64,000 bases of DNA from Dromiciops gliroides (GCF_019393635.1 NC_057865.1:301018885-301082884); one strand, 5' to 3'; shown: positions 11,530-22,685, counted from the stretch's first letter. The notes: generated from the letters alone by a model not told the origin. Numbers and translations: made by a program.

Positions 11530-12616
11530 GGCATTTGAAAAAATGCTCTAAATCACTATGGATCAGAGAAATGCAAATTAAAACTACTCTGAGGTACCAC
11601 CTCACACCTATCAGATTGGCTAATATGACAAAAAGGGAAAATAAGCTGTGGGAAAATAGGAACACGAATGCATTGTTGGTGGAGCTGTGAACTGGTCCAA
11701 CCATTCTAGAGAGCAATTTGGAACTATGTCCAAAGGCCTATAGGACTGTGCATACCCTTTGACCCAGAAATACCACTACTAGGTCTGTATCCCAAAGAGA
11801 TCATAGAAAAGGGGAACAGACTCACATGTACAAAAATACTTATAGCAGTTTTCTATGTGGTGGCAAAGATTTAGAAATCGAGGGAATGCCCATCAGTAGA
11901 GGAATGGCTGAACAAGATGTGGTATATGAATGTAATGGAATACTATTGTGCCGTAAGAAGTGATGAGCAGGGGCAGCTAGGTGGCGCAGTGGGTAGTGCA
12001 CTGGCCCTGGAGTCAGGAGTACCTGAGTTCAAATCCGGCCTCAGACGCTTGACACTTACTAGCTGTGTGAGCCTGGGCAAGTCACTTAACCCCAATTGCC
12101 TCAAAAAAAAAAAAAAAATGAGCAGGCAAATTTCAGAAAACCCTGGAAAGATTTAAGTGGACTGATGCTGAGTGAAGTGAGCAGAACCAGGAGAATACTG
12201 TACACAGTAACAGCAACATTGTGTGATAAACAATGGGGATAGACTTGGCTCTACGATCCAAAACAGTTTCAAAGAATTCATGATGGAAAATGTACTCAAC
12301 ATCCAGAAAAAAGAACTGTGAATTATGAATGCAGATTGAACCATACTGTTTCTACTTTTGGACTGGCTTTTTTTTCCCCTTCTTTTTTGAGGTTTTTCCC
12401 TTGTGCTCTGATTCTTCTTTCACAAGATGACTAATGTAGAAATATGTTCAATGTGATTGTACATATACAACCTATATGAGACTCCTTTCTGTCTTGGGGA
12501 GGAGGGAAGGGAGGGAGGGTGGGAAAAAAATTTGGAACTAAAAATCCTGTGAAAACAAATGTTGAAAACTATCCTTATATGTAACTGGAAAATAATAAAA
12601 TACTTTTTAAAAAAAG
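11530..12616 (+). mobile_element. 5'-truncated L1 LINE with 14-bp target-site duplication
   Basis: It covers the C-terminal part of L1 ORF2 and the 3' UTR. Translation of 11917-11964 gives MWYMNVMEYYCAVRSD, the classic L1 ORF2 C-terminal motif. The flanks are aagaagactgagaa at 11516-11529 and again at 12617-12630, a perfect 14-bp duplication. The 3' end is A-rich (aaaataataaaatac...). A SINE is inserted inside (11971-12117). The coding frame is interrupted, so the copy is dead. Confidence 0.95.
11971..12117 (+). mobile_element. tRNA-derived SINE inside an L1
   Basis: A complete SINE with a long A tail is flanked by atgagcag at 11963-11970 and 12118-12125. It interrupts the L1 ORF2 text right after the AVRSDEQ codons. 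It is therefore younger than the L1, which in turn is younger than the dispersed repeat around it. Confidence 0.95.
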
Positions 12617-14499
12617 AAGAAGACTGAGAAAGCAGGAAGGAGACCAGTTACAAGGAGCTACAAACAGAGGCCTTTCTACTGGATCCTGAGGGAGCCACCA
12701 GAGGTTACTGAGCATAGGATGACACAGTAAGACCTGCTGAATGGAAGACGGTCTGGAGTGGGGAGAGACTTGAGGCCGGGGAGTTGATCAGAATGCTGCT
12801 GTCAAATGAATCCCCAAGGGCCCGCTCCCAATTGTGAGGCCCTTTGGAATAGCAGAAAAGCCAGAGACTTGGAGTCCAAAGGTCTGCCTTGAACTCTGAA
12901 CACTGAAAAGGGGGGACTGGATGGTGCTTCCACACACCTCCCCCCCATGGAAAAGTGGACAAACAGGCCTTTGCCCTCCAGAATCAGCAGGAAATACAGT
13001 GATCCAGCTGAGCTCCTAGCTCAGGATCCTAGTCTGGATCCATTTGTGAGGCCAGAGGCTGGCTCTGCCGTCTTCAGACTGGCCTTCAGGAGACTTCTTG
13101 CTTAGCTAACCTGCCTCCATGTTCCCTCCCCCACGACCCAGGGCAGGGAAGCTTGTGTTGGAGGGTTCTATCCCAGCATTGTCTGGCTCCAGCACACCGC
13201 AGCTTAATAGATGCAGGGTGAACTCTGCGAGTGGCCGCGGAGATGCCAACTGCGCTTTACAGGGATTGAACCTGCACCTGCTGGGCCTGAGGGAGCAGAT
13301 AACCCATGACCTTTTGTGATCCTCCAGTATTTGGGCAGAATTTCTCTGGAAATCCCCAACAGTCAGGAAATGCATTCAAGGAGAATCAAGGGAAGAAAGC
13401 GCAAGGCCAAAGGTTAAGCTTGGCTCTCAGGGCACTAGAGGCCTAGAAAGTAACACCAAGAAGGAGACCAAATGGCAACCCCCTTTATGCCTTCAGCACC
13501 ACAGTGAATCAGTCACGGGTGGGTCCTAAGAGAAACAGCTGGAGTGGCTAATGAATGAGGCCTGGGGTCAAAGGCTTTATCCCTGGGAATGGGGAACAAC
13601 AGCCAAGTCCCTCTGGCCATGGCACCCCGGGCAGGCCTGCTCTTGAGCTGAGATCACAATCTGCCCTCGATCCAATGCCACAGGAATTAAGTGCCAACCA
13701 TGTGCCAACCCAGTGCACCCTGGGGGTGCAGTCACCCAGCAACTGCCTTCCAGGACAGCACTTATCCAGACAAGCACAACTCAGGGAGGACAGTGAGGGG
13801 GTCCTGTGAGATCACAGCCGTTATAAAGGGAGGGGGAGGGGAGGCTCTGTCCAAGGTGCTGGGGAAACTCAACCAAATCCAAGCCCTTGACTTCTCAGAT
13901 CCCAGTTCTCCACTGGGGCTGGTCTGGGCAGGACCAGTCAGAGGAGGGCACTCCCAGAGGAACTAAGACACAAACGGGAGGTCAACACCCGCAGGGCCAC
14001 AAGAAACCTGAGGATGGCCAGACTGGCAGACCCTGCCCCTCCCCCCTTCACGGCCTCCTGGCCAGCCCCACAGCGTCCTCTTAATCCTCTGCCCACTCTG
14101 GGCTCCTGACGATCATCAAACCCCACCTGAGACCTCCTTCCTTCTCTTCGGTCTGCAGACACACGCTAGGGCCCTGGGTCTCTCCTCCCCATCTCCTCAA
14201 ACTCCAGAATCAGGACCGCCGCTTTCCTGTCTTTGGGCCACTTCTAGAATCCTCTGCCTTGCCTTCGGAGCTCATCCTTCCACTGAAGCCAGTGCCAGCT
14301 GCCTCCTCTCAGTCCTCATCCGTGTGGACTTCTCTTGGGCACCTGAGCCTCGGGACCACCCTCCTCCTCCTCCATCTCCTTTGCTGGGTCTCAGTCAGGT
14401 TCTATCAGACCAGCCCCGCCCGGTGGAGATCTGGGATTCCCCCCCACCCCCACTCCTCTCCCTCCTCATCAGCTCCCAGCCTGAGAGCCCAGCTCCTGT

Positions 14500-14760
14500 G
14501 CAGGGGGGCACTCTGCCCCCTCACCTCTGCCCCACTTCCCTGGCTTCCTTCATGACTCTGCTCACCAAACCTGCAAAAGCCTTTCCTTCTCAGGCTGCCT
14601 TCATCTAGCCTCAATCTAACCTTGACCTAGCCGGCCCTCCCCATGCAAAAGGAAGCTCCGTGAGGGTGGGATGCTGTTTTTGCCTTCCCTTCTAATGCCA
14701 GCACAGGGCTTGGCATCGCACAAAGTCGTTGTTTAATAAATACTTGGCGAGTGCCTGCTG
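14500..14760 (+). mobile_element. L2 LINE 3' end
   Basis: It has the L2 3' UTR layout: 'aaaaggaagctccgtgaggg', 'agcacagggcttggcatc' and 'gtttaataaatacttgg'. It is an old fragment in TBC1D22A intron 1. Confidence 0.65.
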
Positions 14761-15369
14761 ATCACCCGCACAAGGATACGGAAGATCAGCGAACGTGAAA
14801 TAAACATGAGGTCCATTGGGGAGGACTCCCGGAAAGGAGCCCTTTGAGATGAGCTCTGAAGGTCATTGGAGGAGGTGAGGCATGACAAGGAGGCTGCTCC
14901 AAGGTACAGAGACGGGAGCCCGACGGCTGGTCGGGGCCAGACCACCGAGGCTTGGCTTGTTGTGGGGGACGCTGGGAAGGAGAGGACTATGCCCATGAGT
15001 CAGTGCCCGAGGGTGGGGGGGTGCCCCCAATGAACCGAGTCTTCCTCATCCAACTCCAGGCCCCCAGGGCGCACTCACCAGGACCCTCCCTCTAGATCAA
15101 GTTTTCTTCTCTCCTTCCTGGCAGTGCCCCGCTCTGTGAGGACTCCACCCTCCAGGCCTAGCCTCTACCCCAACACCTACCGACACAGGTGCCCCAGAAC
15201 AACCTGATGGGTCTTTCCTAAACTGTCCTTTACCAACAAGCAGATCCAGGAATGGCCAAGGGATGAAAGGGGGGTCTAGAATCAGAAGAGCTCCCTAACC
15301 TCAGAACTTTGCATGCACCTTGAGGAGTAAAGGGTTCCCCCATCAGAGGTCTTCACACAGATGACGGTG

Positions 15370-15550
15370 AAGCAACGCACAGAGTCCCAGGCCTGGAGTC
15401 GAGAAGACTCGAGTTCAAGTCCCACCTCAAGCACTTCCTATGGGACCCTGGGCAAGGCTCTTAAAGTCTCTCAGCCTCAGTTTCCTCATCTGTAAAATGT
15501 CCCAGCAGTGCAACCTCCCAGGGCTGTTGTGAAGATGAGATAATATCAGT
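15370..15550 (+). repeat. MIR SINE
   Basis: The order 'gagttcaagtccca', 'gggaccctgggcaaggctct', 'cagcctcagtttcctcatct' and 'gtaaaatg' is characteristic of MIR (Ther-1). Confidence 0.75.
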
Positions 15551-15584
15551 TTAGACTGGACGGTCATGGAGGTCAATGAGGCAA

Positions 15585-16380
15585 CTAGCATTTTTGAAAC
15601 ACCTACTATGTGCCGGCACTGGGCTAAACACCAGGGGCAGACCTCGTCCCCAAGCGCTCCCAGCCTAGCAGGAGACAACAAGCAAACAAGCAAGTCAAAG
15701 GCAGGATCCCCTGAGAAGGCACTTCCTGCAGATGGGCCATGGGTGGAGTCATGAAGGAAGCCAGGGAAATGAGGCAGAGGGCACAGGAAGCTGGGCAGGA
15801 GCCGGGCTCTCAGGGGATAGTGTGACTGGCTGGGGGAGGCCACAGAGGCCAGTCAAGGCTGAGAAAGAAGACTGGGCAGATGTTGGCACCCTGGGATGGG
15901 GGAGGGCGCTCTGCTTAGGATACATTACCTGGGATCATAGCTTAGCCCAGACTAAGGCTGGCCAGAGTGATGTGGGAGTCATGGGTATCCAGATGATAAA
16001 TGAACCCCTGGTGAAATCACCAAGAGATCAGAGCCCTGGGGGACAGCCAAGTGTGGTGGGCAGGACCCAGAACTCCTGCAGAGGTGAGCAGGGAGAGCAG
16101 CCAGAGAATATGTCCAGAGTTGGGAAGTGGCAGGGCCTGTGTGGGGGACAGCCGGAGGCCAGTGTCACCAGACCGAGGAGCATGTGTCCAGGAGTAAGGT
16201 GTAAGAAGACAGGAAAGGCAGGAGGCACAGCAGGGTGGCAGAGGGCTTTGAATGCCAAACAGGATTTAAAGGTCAATAGGGAGCCACTGGGGTTGTATGC
16301 CTGGCTTTCTGGTGCGCTCAGATGTTCGCTTTAGGAAAAGCAATTTGACAGGGGAGTGGACTTGACTGGGATAGGACCAC
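15585..16380 (+). repeat. Long marsupial-type dispersed repeat, largest copy
   Basis: It begins 'cacctactatgtgccggcac' and runs through 'gtgtaagaagacaggaaagg', 'gagggctttgaatgccaaac' and 'aatagggagccactggggtt' to a tail near 'ttaggaaaagcaatttgaca'. These phrases occur in the same order in the fragments elsewhere. An open frame at 15732-16334 falls in it and is not a gene. Confidence 0.7.
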
Positions 16381-17305
16381 AAAGAATGGCCAGAAGCTAC
16401 TACTGATGCCAAACACCGGGTTCTCAGGTAGTAGCCAGACCACAGCAGTGTCCCCTAAAGTCACTCATGCCACCCCAGATGATGCACCACGGCTGGCCTG
16501 GCAGGGCAGTGAGGGCCCCTGGCCTCCCTCCACTATCTTTGGCCAACCTTTCCCACATCCCCAACCTCCCGAGCTGCAGGCTCTGGTGGAGCTGACCAGC
16601 AGCGGCATGCCCCGCTCCCCCTTCCTTCAGCTCCATGTGCCCCCACCCCCAATCCTCTCTCCCAAAGGCCTCCACTGGCCCAAGCACCACGGCAAAGCTC
16701 TCCTTTGCCTCCATCACTCCGTCCCCTGTGTCTGGGCACCCGGACCCTTGACTTAGCTCCCTGAGATCAGGAAGCGTCTTGTGGCACAAGCCACAACGCC
16801 AGTCCCCGTACTACCAGGCAGGGAGAGCACTTATGAAGCATCTGATCACCAAGGCGGGTGACACGGGCTGGACATGGGCAGCCACAGGTAGCCAAGAGAA
16901 CAGCCCCCCCACCCCGGGGTGCCCAGAGGAACGTCCTGAAAGTAGCTGGGAAAGGCGTCCAGGGTGTCCAGGTGTCCAGGGTCACCCATCACACAGAAGT
17001 CACTTTACCCCCCAGGGCTCTGGCCAACCAAGTCTCCCTGCCCCCAGTGTCAAAGCCAGGCCGGACCCAAGTCCTGACCCTTGAGGGGGGCGGGGCGGGG
17101 GAAGAGGCCTAAGGGAGACCCCCAAGTCCTCAGGAGATCCCTGCACCCTGTCAAACACCCCTAAAAGGGAGGAGAGGCCTCCCCCAGGCTCAGCCCATCT
17201 GCACCGGACCCAGGCCCAGGCCCGGAAGTGCAGGGCCCACCCAGCAGCACCCAAATCCAAAACAGGAAGGCTGTGGAGGGGGCGGGTCACGGGCCGCCCT
17301 GATCC

Positions 17306-17321
17306 CCCCCCCCCCCCCAGC
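17306..17321 (+). repeat. Poly-C tract
   Basis: A run of C bases stands about 580 bp inside TBC1D22A intron 1. On the transcribed sense (minus) strand it is a G run, and it lies near other G-rich blocks (17083-17101), which could form quadruplexes. Confidence 0.9.
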
Positions 17322-17858
17322 AAACACTGGTTTTCTCCCAAAGCTTCAGTCCTGGGGCAGAGCCACGAAGACCCCAGACCAAGGGGGCTGCCCCTCCTCG
17401 GACCCCCCTGAGGGGAAGGAAGGCGTGGGAGGAGCCTGAGACACCCCCCCCACACAGGGTCCGGCTCCCTCTCCTCCTTCCCCCGGCACCGCCCGGGGCC
17501 CTAGACGTCGGGGTCACTGTCCAGAGCCCCCAGCCCTGCTGGCTCCTCCCCCATCTTGGACGTTGGGAGGGGCCTGTGAGCCCCAGGGGAGCCGGGGAGG
17601 CCCGAGGGAAAGAGCTGGGGACGCGGACACTGAGGCTCGCAGCGCGCAGGGGCGCCCCGGGGTCACCGGCTTCGGCCCCTCCCGCCCCATGACCTCCCCG
17701 CGGGTCGGGGGGGAGGAAACTGAGGCTGAGCGAGGAGGGGGAGGGGGCAGGGCTTGGACCCGATCTCGGCCGACTCCCGTTCTGAGCCTCAGTTTCCTCC
17801 TCGGTAAAATGGGTTCGAGCAGCCCCCGCAGCCGGGAGCCTTCGCGGCTGCCGGTCGC

Positions 17859-17878
17859 TGACCCCTGACCCCTGACCC
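17859..17878. promoter_or_regulatory. Triple TGACCC half-site array (DR1-like) in intron 1
   Basis: Three TGACCC motifs begin at 17859, 17866 and 17873, a constant 7-base period. On the minus strand they read GGGTCA with one-base spacers, the DR1 arrangement bound by RXR/PPAR/HNF4-type nuclear receptors. They sit about 25-40 bp inside intron 1 from the exon 1 donor. Binding is inference, and a simple C-rich tandem repeat is the alternative. Confidence 0.4.
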
Positions 17879-17900
17879 CCGCCCCCGGCGCCCCGCCCAC

Positions 17901-17962
17901 CTTCCCGGGAGCCTGTGGCTGCTCCGCTTCCAAAACTGCCTCCGCGCCCCGTCGCTGGCCAT
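17901..17962 (-). CDS. TBC1D22A: TBC1D22A coding exon 1 (residues 1-20 and part of 21)
   Basis: TBC1D22A is a TBC-domain protein of the Rab GTPase-activating family, linked to Golgi trafficking. Read on the minus strand, this exon encodes MASDGARRQFWKRSSHRLPG and the first two bases (AG) of a serine codon. It is a near copy of the human N-terminus as I remember it. The exon ends at a good splice donor (GGAAG|gtgggc). The ATG at 17962 is the conserved start and sits in a CpG island. The split serine codon is completed exactly by the first base of exon 2 at 4443 (AG+T), which confirms the junction. Intron 1 is about 13.5 kb. The family is usually around 517 residues, so most of the gene lies outside the window. 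The identification is strong because three exons agree in order, phase and sequence. Confidence 0.95.
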
Positions 17963-18214
17963 GGTCGCTCCGCATCCCTCAGGCGGCCCGACGACGCGTC
18001 CCGGATGCGGCCGGGCCCGATGCCGGAGCTGCCCTTCCTGGCCCGGCCCCCGCCGCCGCCCCCGAAGCCTCGGATCCCCTCCGAGCCCGGCGCCCAGCGG
18101 CGCTTCCGCCTCTAGCAGGAAGTTTGGTTCTCGAAGCCGGAAGTCCCGCCTCTGCTCCCCGCCCTCGGCCTCCTCGCCCCCACGCGCGGGTGGGAGGGGC
18201 CGCACGTACGACGC

Positions 18215-18266
18215 AGACGTCACACGTTGTATAAAAGGGGCCGCCGGGTGCGCAGGCGCTCAGTGG
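18215..18266 (+). promoter_or_regulatory. Divergent TATA/CRE promoter facing away from TBC1D22A
   Basis: On the plus strand a CRE-like element (agacgtca, 18215-18222; TGACGTCT on the minus strand, 7 of 8 bases of the consensus) is followed by a canonical TATA box (tataaaag, 18230-18237). An NRF1-like site (tgcgcaggcgc, 18249-18259) and an initiator-like ctcagtg come next, with its A near 18262, about 32 bp after the first T of the TATA box. The spacing is right for RNA polymerase II initiation on the plus strand, opposite to TBC1D22A. A possible first splice donor is AG|gtgcgg after 18352. No conserved protein is readable downstream, so a divergent noncoding transcript is the likeliest product. 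Confidence 0.55.
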
Positions 18267-19278
18267 AGGCTGCGCCAGGAGGCAGAGGCCGTTGAGTCGG
18301 TGATGATGCTGTTTGTTGTGAGGCTTCGGCCCGGGGCTGGGCCTGGGAGCAGGTGCGGGCTTCCGGAGCGCGGCGGAGAAGGGGGCGAGGGCGGTAGGGA
18401 GAGGCCAGGGATGGAGGCGCGTGGGCGAGGCTCGAAGCGAGGCCGAGGCCGAGCTCCTGGACAGGGGAGGAAACTGAGGCCCGCAGGAGTGATGACGTTC
18501 CCCCAAGCGTCCGCAGGTGAAAGGAGCCGAGCAGGAATCTGGCCCCGGGATCCCGCATGCCCACGGGAGGCCCAGCCGGGCTTTCATGAAAGGATGGCCA
18601 GAGCCCACCAGGGCGGCAGAAAGTGGGAGCAGATGGGAAAGAGTGGAGAAGGGGCCGCGTGGTGCTGCAAGCACTCCGCCCGGGGGTGGGCAAGACCAAG
18701 TGCAGACCCACCCGCACTCGAGCCTGGTGGCCCTGGACAACTGACTTCACCGCATTTTGCCCCTCTTCTCCAGACCATAAAACAGCTTAGTAACTGGACC
18801 CAGGGTTGCCGTGGTTAAAGCTAGGTACAGGTAGATGCCTCCTAACACAGTGCCTGCACAGACAGGAAGGGGGTGCTCTCTGGACTGGGCCCCGTTTCTG
18901 ACAGGGAGGGAGTTTATTCTGTAATTGGAGATGACTGAGTGGTGAAGGCCAGATTTGGCCAGAGATAAATAGGGGAGGGGTTAAAAGGCTTATTTGTATG
19001 CACTACAGCTTGTGGAATAGTAAACGTCCACTGAGTATCTGGAGGATAAGCTGGGATGTCCTTAATTCACAAAATGAGGTGGTATCTAGGAGGAGAGAGG
19101 TGGTCTCCCGGTTGGATTATGAACTGCTTGAATTCGGGGCTGATTTTTGCATTTTTTTATATCTCCATCGATCAGCACCTTAATACCTAGTACAGAGTAG
19201 GTCCTTAGTGTTGATTAATTAATTGATTGATCAATCTCCTTAAGAGTCACTGAAGCCATGTGACAGAAGCACCTTCTG

Positions 19279-19430
19279 GGGGGCAGCTAAGTGGTGCCGT
19301 GGATAGAGCACTGGGCCTGGATTCAGGAGGACCTGAATTCAAATCTGGCCTCAGACACTTGACACTTATTAGCTGTGTGACCCTGGGCAAGTCATTTAAC
19401 CCTCATTGCCCCGAGTGGGGGGGGGGGAGA
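19279..19430 (+). mobile_element. tRNA-derived SINE with a G-rich tail and 16-bp duplication
   Basis: A full SINE ends in 'cattgccccgag' followed by a G run (about 19416-19427) instead of the usual A tail. It is bounded by acagaagcaccttctg at 19263-19278 and 19431-19446, a perfect 16-bp target-site duplication. The insertion is therefore certain, although the tail is unusual. Confidence 0.95.
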
Positions 19431-21618
19431 ACAGAAGCACCTTCTGAGGAAGATCATCGGAATGTGCCAACATTTCTGTGGGCATCCACTGTCCAGCCTC
19501 TTTTAAATATCTCCAGTGTCCAACCAGGAAACTGTTGTTGGTAAGAAAGAAGCAAAAGTGGTAATGTTAGACATTTCCTTTATGTGTAAAGTTTAAAACG
19601 AGGGCCCCTGTCCTTCATTTCTGCCTGCCTTTTCATATTTAGCCTCTTCATAGCCCTATGTACAGGACCTAATTAATGTCTTATAAAAATGCTTCATGAC
19701 CTAGTAAAGTGTATGGGGAGAAGGTTGTTACCCTAAGTGACCAACCCAGAAAGGGTAAGTAATTGACTACTCCATCGTCAGGAGGTAAAGGTAAAACTAC
19801 CCAACCTTAACCCTTCATTCCCATCCTGCTGCCAAACAACAAAGCTACAATACACCCTGCTGTACTCTACATGAAATATCCCACAAGGCTCAAATACATC
19901 AAACCAGGCGGGCTCCAGCCATGTTTCATATAACTCCCCAGGGCATCTAAAAACATTGGCTTAAATGTGGAGTGCCCCTACCTGCATGCCCCATTTGCTC
20001 CAAATAATACTGAATTGCTACTGGAAAGAGCATATCAGTGTACTTCCCAACCCTGTAACTTTACATACTTTTTGTTCTCCACCTTGGCCACCCCTTCCCA
20101 TAAGAGATGTATTGTTCCATTTCACATTTCTGTATGATTTAAAGGTGATCTGACTTTGCTTTCTTGGTTGACTTTATAGTTAACCAGTTCAGCTTGTTTG
20201 CACTATCCTCAGGTCTTTTGGGTAAATGTTCACATGCCATATATGTTACCTACTTAGCAGATAGAGGAAGTCACAACTGTGACTTCTTAACTTTGTAGCT
20301 TCCTATGGCATGTATTTTTCTGGGGGGGGGGGGATTGAGAACCTTTCCAATGATCATTTGACATCCTTCTAAATGCATCTCCAGCTTTGCTCCTGGAGCA
20401 TGTAAAGGTCTCTTGGTCCAACACTTTCCCATCATCAGTCTCCCATACTTCTCTGATCTTCAATCTCTCCCTATTTAAAATGTTTCTCTCTGCTCCCTAT
20501 ATGTACGCTTAAGTTTTTCCCCATCCTTTAAAAAAAATTTTCAACCTTTCACCTAAATGAGTCTATTATAGTGAAATAGGGAGATAAAGTCAAGATGGCA
20601 GTAAGGAAACTTATTTGCCTAGCTTTTTCAACACACCTCTTCCACATCCAAGAAAACATGACAGACCAAATTCTGATCAGGAAAGTCCAAAAAGCATCAA
20701 TAGGCAGTTTAAGAGCATTCTGTGAACACTAGGATAAGGGGCTGGGAAGGAACATAGCACAGTCTGGATTCAGTGGGAAGGAATGAGTTCCAGTGCCCCA
20801 GAATGGAAAGGGAAAATTTTTGAACCAGAGCACTGGAACAGGAGGATATGCCAGGGGACCCCTGGACTAGTGCTGACTGCAGGGATTGGTGCCATCTGTC
20901 AGCTCTTTCCATCGGTTCCCAGTTCCAGCTCACAAATCCAGGGGTGGAGAAGAGAGACTGACGACAGCACAGGGCCCTAACTGATTACTGTGCACAAAAC
21001 AATGCCAGAAACTTAGCTGTATATCCTTGAGCTGTACAGGAAGAGAACAGTGACTCATTTCTAACCTTTAAGTCCAATACACAAGCCTGTGGTGGCAAAA
21101 CCAAGGTAAGAGGCCAAGACCAAAGGGAAGCCAGTACTGTCACTTAGCCTGCAGAACCTTCCTTTGGGCTAACAGCAACTGAGTCCAGTAACAGTGTACT
21201 GAAACTAAACTATGTCCAAGCCAACAAACACAAACCTGTGTCAAGAACTTGAGAGTTCAGACTAGAAGGGAAATAAAGACATGTCACACTTCTTTGGAAG
21301 CACTAAAAATTTGCAGGCCCTTCCTCCCCAAACTGAACAGTGAAAGCAGGAGCAGCTTAGGCTAGACATTCTGTCATGCACACGCACCCCCCCCCCCATC
21401 CCCAACCTTCGAAGCACCCAAGATGAACATAATGCCTAAAGTCAAGAAGTAGACTAGAAGAATAGGTAAAGCCAAAAAAAAAGTAAAACCAAAAGAAAAA
21501 CCTGACCATAAAAAGCTCAAGACAAGCTTAGAAAACAGTGTCTTGAAAACATCAATAAGCAAACCTCAAAAGAGAAAATTTAGATTGGACATAAGCTCAA
21601 CAAGAATTACCAGAAGAG

Positions 21619-21751
21619 GGCAACAGTGGATAGAGTACTGGCCCTGGAGTCAGGAGAACCTGAGTTCAAATCCAGCCTCAAACAACACTTACTAGCTGTG
21701 TGACCCTGGGCATGTCACTTAACCCCAATTGCCTCACTAAAAAAAAAAAAA
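21619..21751 (+). mobile_element. tRNA-derived SINE, head shortened, in the L1
   Basis: It starts 'ggcaacagtggatagag', lacking part of the usual head. It ends in an A run and is flanked by aagaattaccagaagag at 21602-21618 and 21752-21768 (17 bp). Confidence 0.95.
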
Positions 21752-21807
21752 AAGAATTACCAGAAGAGTTTTTAAAAAGCAAAAACAGTATTAAAAACCC
21801 AATGAAA

Positions 21808-21968
21808 GGGGCAGCTAGGTGGCTCAGTGGATAGAGCACTGGCCCTGGAGTCAGGAGGACCTGAGTTCAAATCCAGCCTCAGACACTTAAACACTTACTA
21901 GCTGTGTGAACCTGGGCAAGTCACTTAACCCTCCTTGCCCCCAAAAAGAAAAAAGAAGGGGGAAAAAA
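21808..21968 (+). mobile_element. tRNA-derived SINE in the L1
   Basis: It is complete from gggcagctaggtggctc to a purine-rich tail (aaaaagaaaaaagaaggggg). A short caatga on both sides may be the target duplication. Confidence 0.9.
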
Positions 21969-22111
21969 AAAACAATGAGCAAGTAGAAGGGGAAAGAAAC
22001 AAGAGATGACCCAGAAAGTTATGAAAAGAGAACATCTTAGCAAGAGAACTATAAAGTTTACTGTAGATTACTCCTTAAAAATTAAAGTTGGCCAAATGAA
22101 AGCTAATTACT

Positions 22112-22358
22112 TTGTTGTTGAGTCATTTTAGTTGCCCTGCTCTTTGTGATCCCTTTTGGGATTTTCTTGGCAAAGATACAGGAGGGGTTTGCCATTTTCT
22201 TCAGCTCATTTTACAGATGAGGAAGCTGAGACAGACATGGTGTAGTGACTTCCCTGGGGTCTCAAATAGCTAGTATCTTAGGGCCAGATTTTAACTCAGA
22301 AAGAGAAGTCTTCCTGACTTCAGGCCCAACACTCTATCCACTTTGTCACCTAGCTGCC
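22112..22358 (-). mobile_element. Long SINE variant (minus orientation) in the L1
   Basis: The plus strand starts with 'ttgttgttgagtcatttt' and 'gggattttcttggcaaagat', passes through 'cattttacagatgaggaag', and ends at the usual 'cacctagctgcc' head. It is a longer, older SINE subfamily than the 150-bp type and shares only the tRNA-related head. Two other copies are at 58085 and 61665. Confidence 0.85.
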
Positions 22359-22403
22359 AAAATGACTCCATGAAACATTAAGAAATAATAACACAGTCAA
22401 GAG

Positions 22404-22554
22404 CAAGGCAGCTAGGTGGTGCAGTGGATAAAGCACCAGCCCTGGATTCAGGAGGACCTGAGTTCAAATCCAGCCTCAGACACTTGACACTTACAATCTG
22501 TGTGACCCTAGGCAAGTCACTTAACCCTCATTGCCCCACAAAACAAAACAAAAA
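22404..22554 (+). mobile_element. tRNA-derived SINE in the L1
   Basis: A full copy is flanked by acagtcaagag at 22393-22403 and 22555-22565 (11 bp, perfect). Confidence 0.95.
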
Positions 22555-22685
22555 ACAGTCAAGAGACTGAAAAAGTAAAACCTGAAACACCTGTAGGAAA
22601 AATAACTGATCTAGAAAATAGATCAAGGAGAGATAATTTAATCATTGATCCACCTGAAAGCCATGAACGAAAAAAGAACCTTTAT

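Larger units (their letters stand above)
11165..12790 (+). repeat. Long marsupial-type dispersed repeat, split by an L1
   Basis: The left part (11165-11529) contains 'ccagtctaatgggggagata' and later 'gccagtatcaatgg'. The right part (12617-12790) resumes with agcaggaagg. Other copies of the element read straight through this point ('gtaagaagactggaaaggta' type), so 11530-12616 is clearly an insertion in an older repeat. Confidence 0.7.
4444..17900 (-). other. TBC1D22A: TBC1D22A intron 1
   Basis: This intron of about 13.5 kb separates exon 1 from exon 2. It holds tRNA-derived SINEs (5.2, 5.9 and 6.1 kb), L2 remnants (6.2-7.5, 10.4 and 14.5 kb), a candidate solo LTR (7.9-8.3 kb), an L1 nested in an older repeat with a SINE inside the L1 (11.2-12.8 kb), and MIR and long-repeat fragments (15.4-16.4 kb). 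Stretches with nothing recognisable are 8310-10380, 12800-14490 and 16390-17380. The last 500 bp next to exon 1 are CpG-rich. Confidence 0.85.
17380..18480. promoter_or_regulatory. TBC1D22A: CpG island and core promoter region of TBC1D22A
   Basis: This block has high GC and abundant CpG, and it covers exon 1 and its flanks. Upstream of the start codon (to the right on the plus strand) are two ETS-type sites, CAGGAAGT at 18116-18123 and CCGGAAGT at 18137-18144, GC-rich boxes around 18145-18205, and a CRE-like site at 18215-18222. Several CpG-island genes of this kind start transcription near ETS and GC boxes without a TATA box, so the TBC1D22A start is probably within about 18100-18210. That position is inference. 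Confidence 0.7.

Noticed and set aside
15732..16334. 200-codon open frame
   Set aside because: It lies within a dispersed repeat whose other copies do not keep the frame.
17961..18818. 285-codon open frame over the CpG island
   Set aside because: High GC removes stop codons; the composition is Arg/Gly/Pro-rich and no domain is visible.
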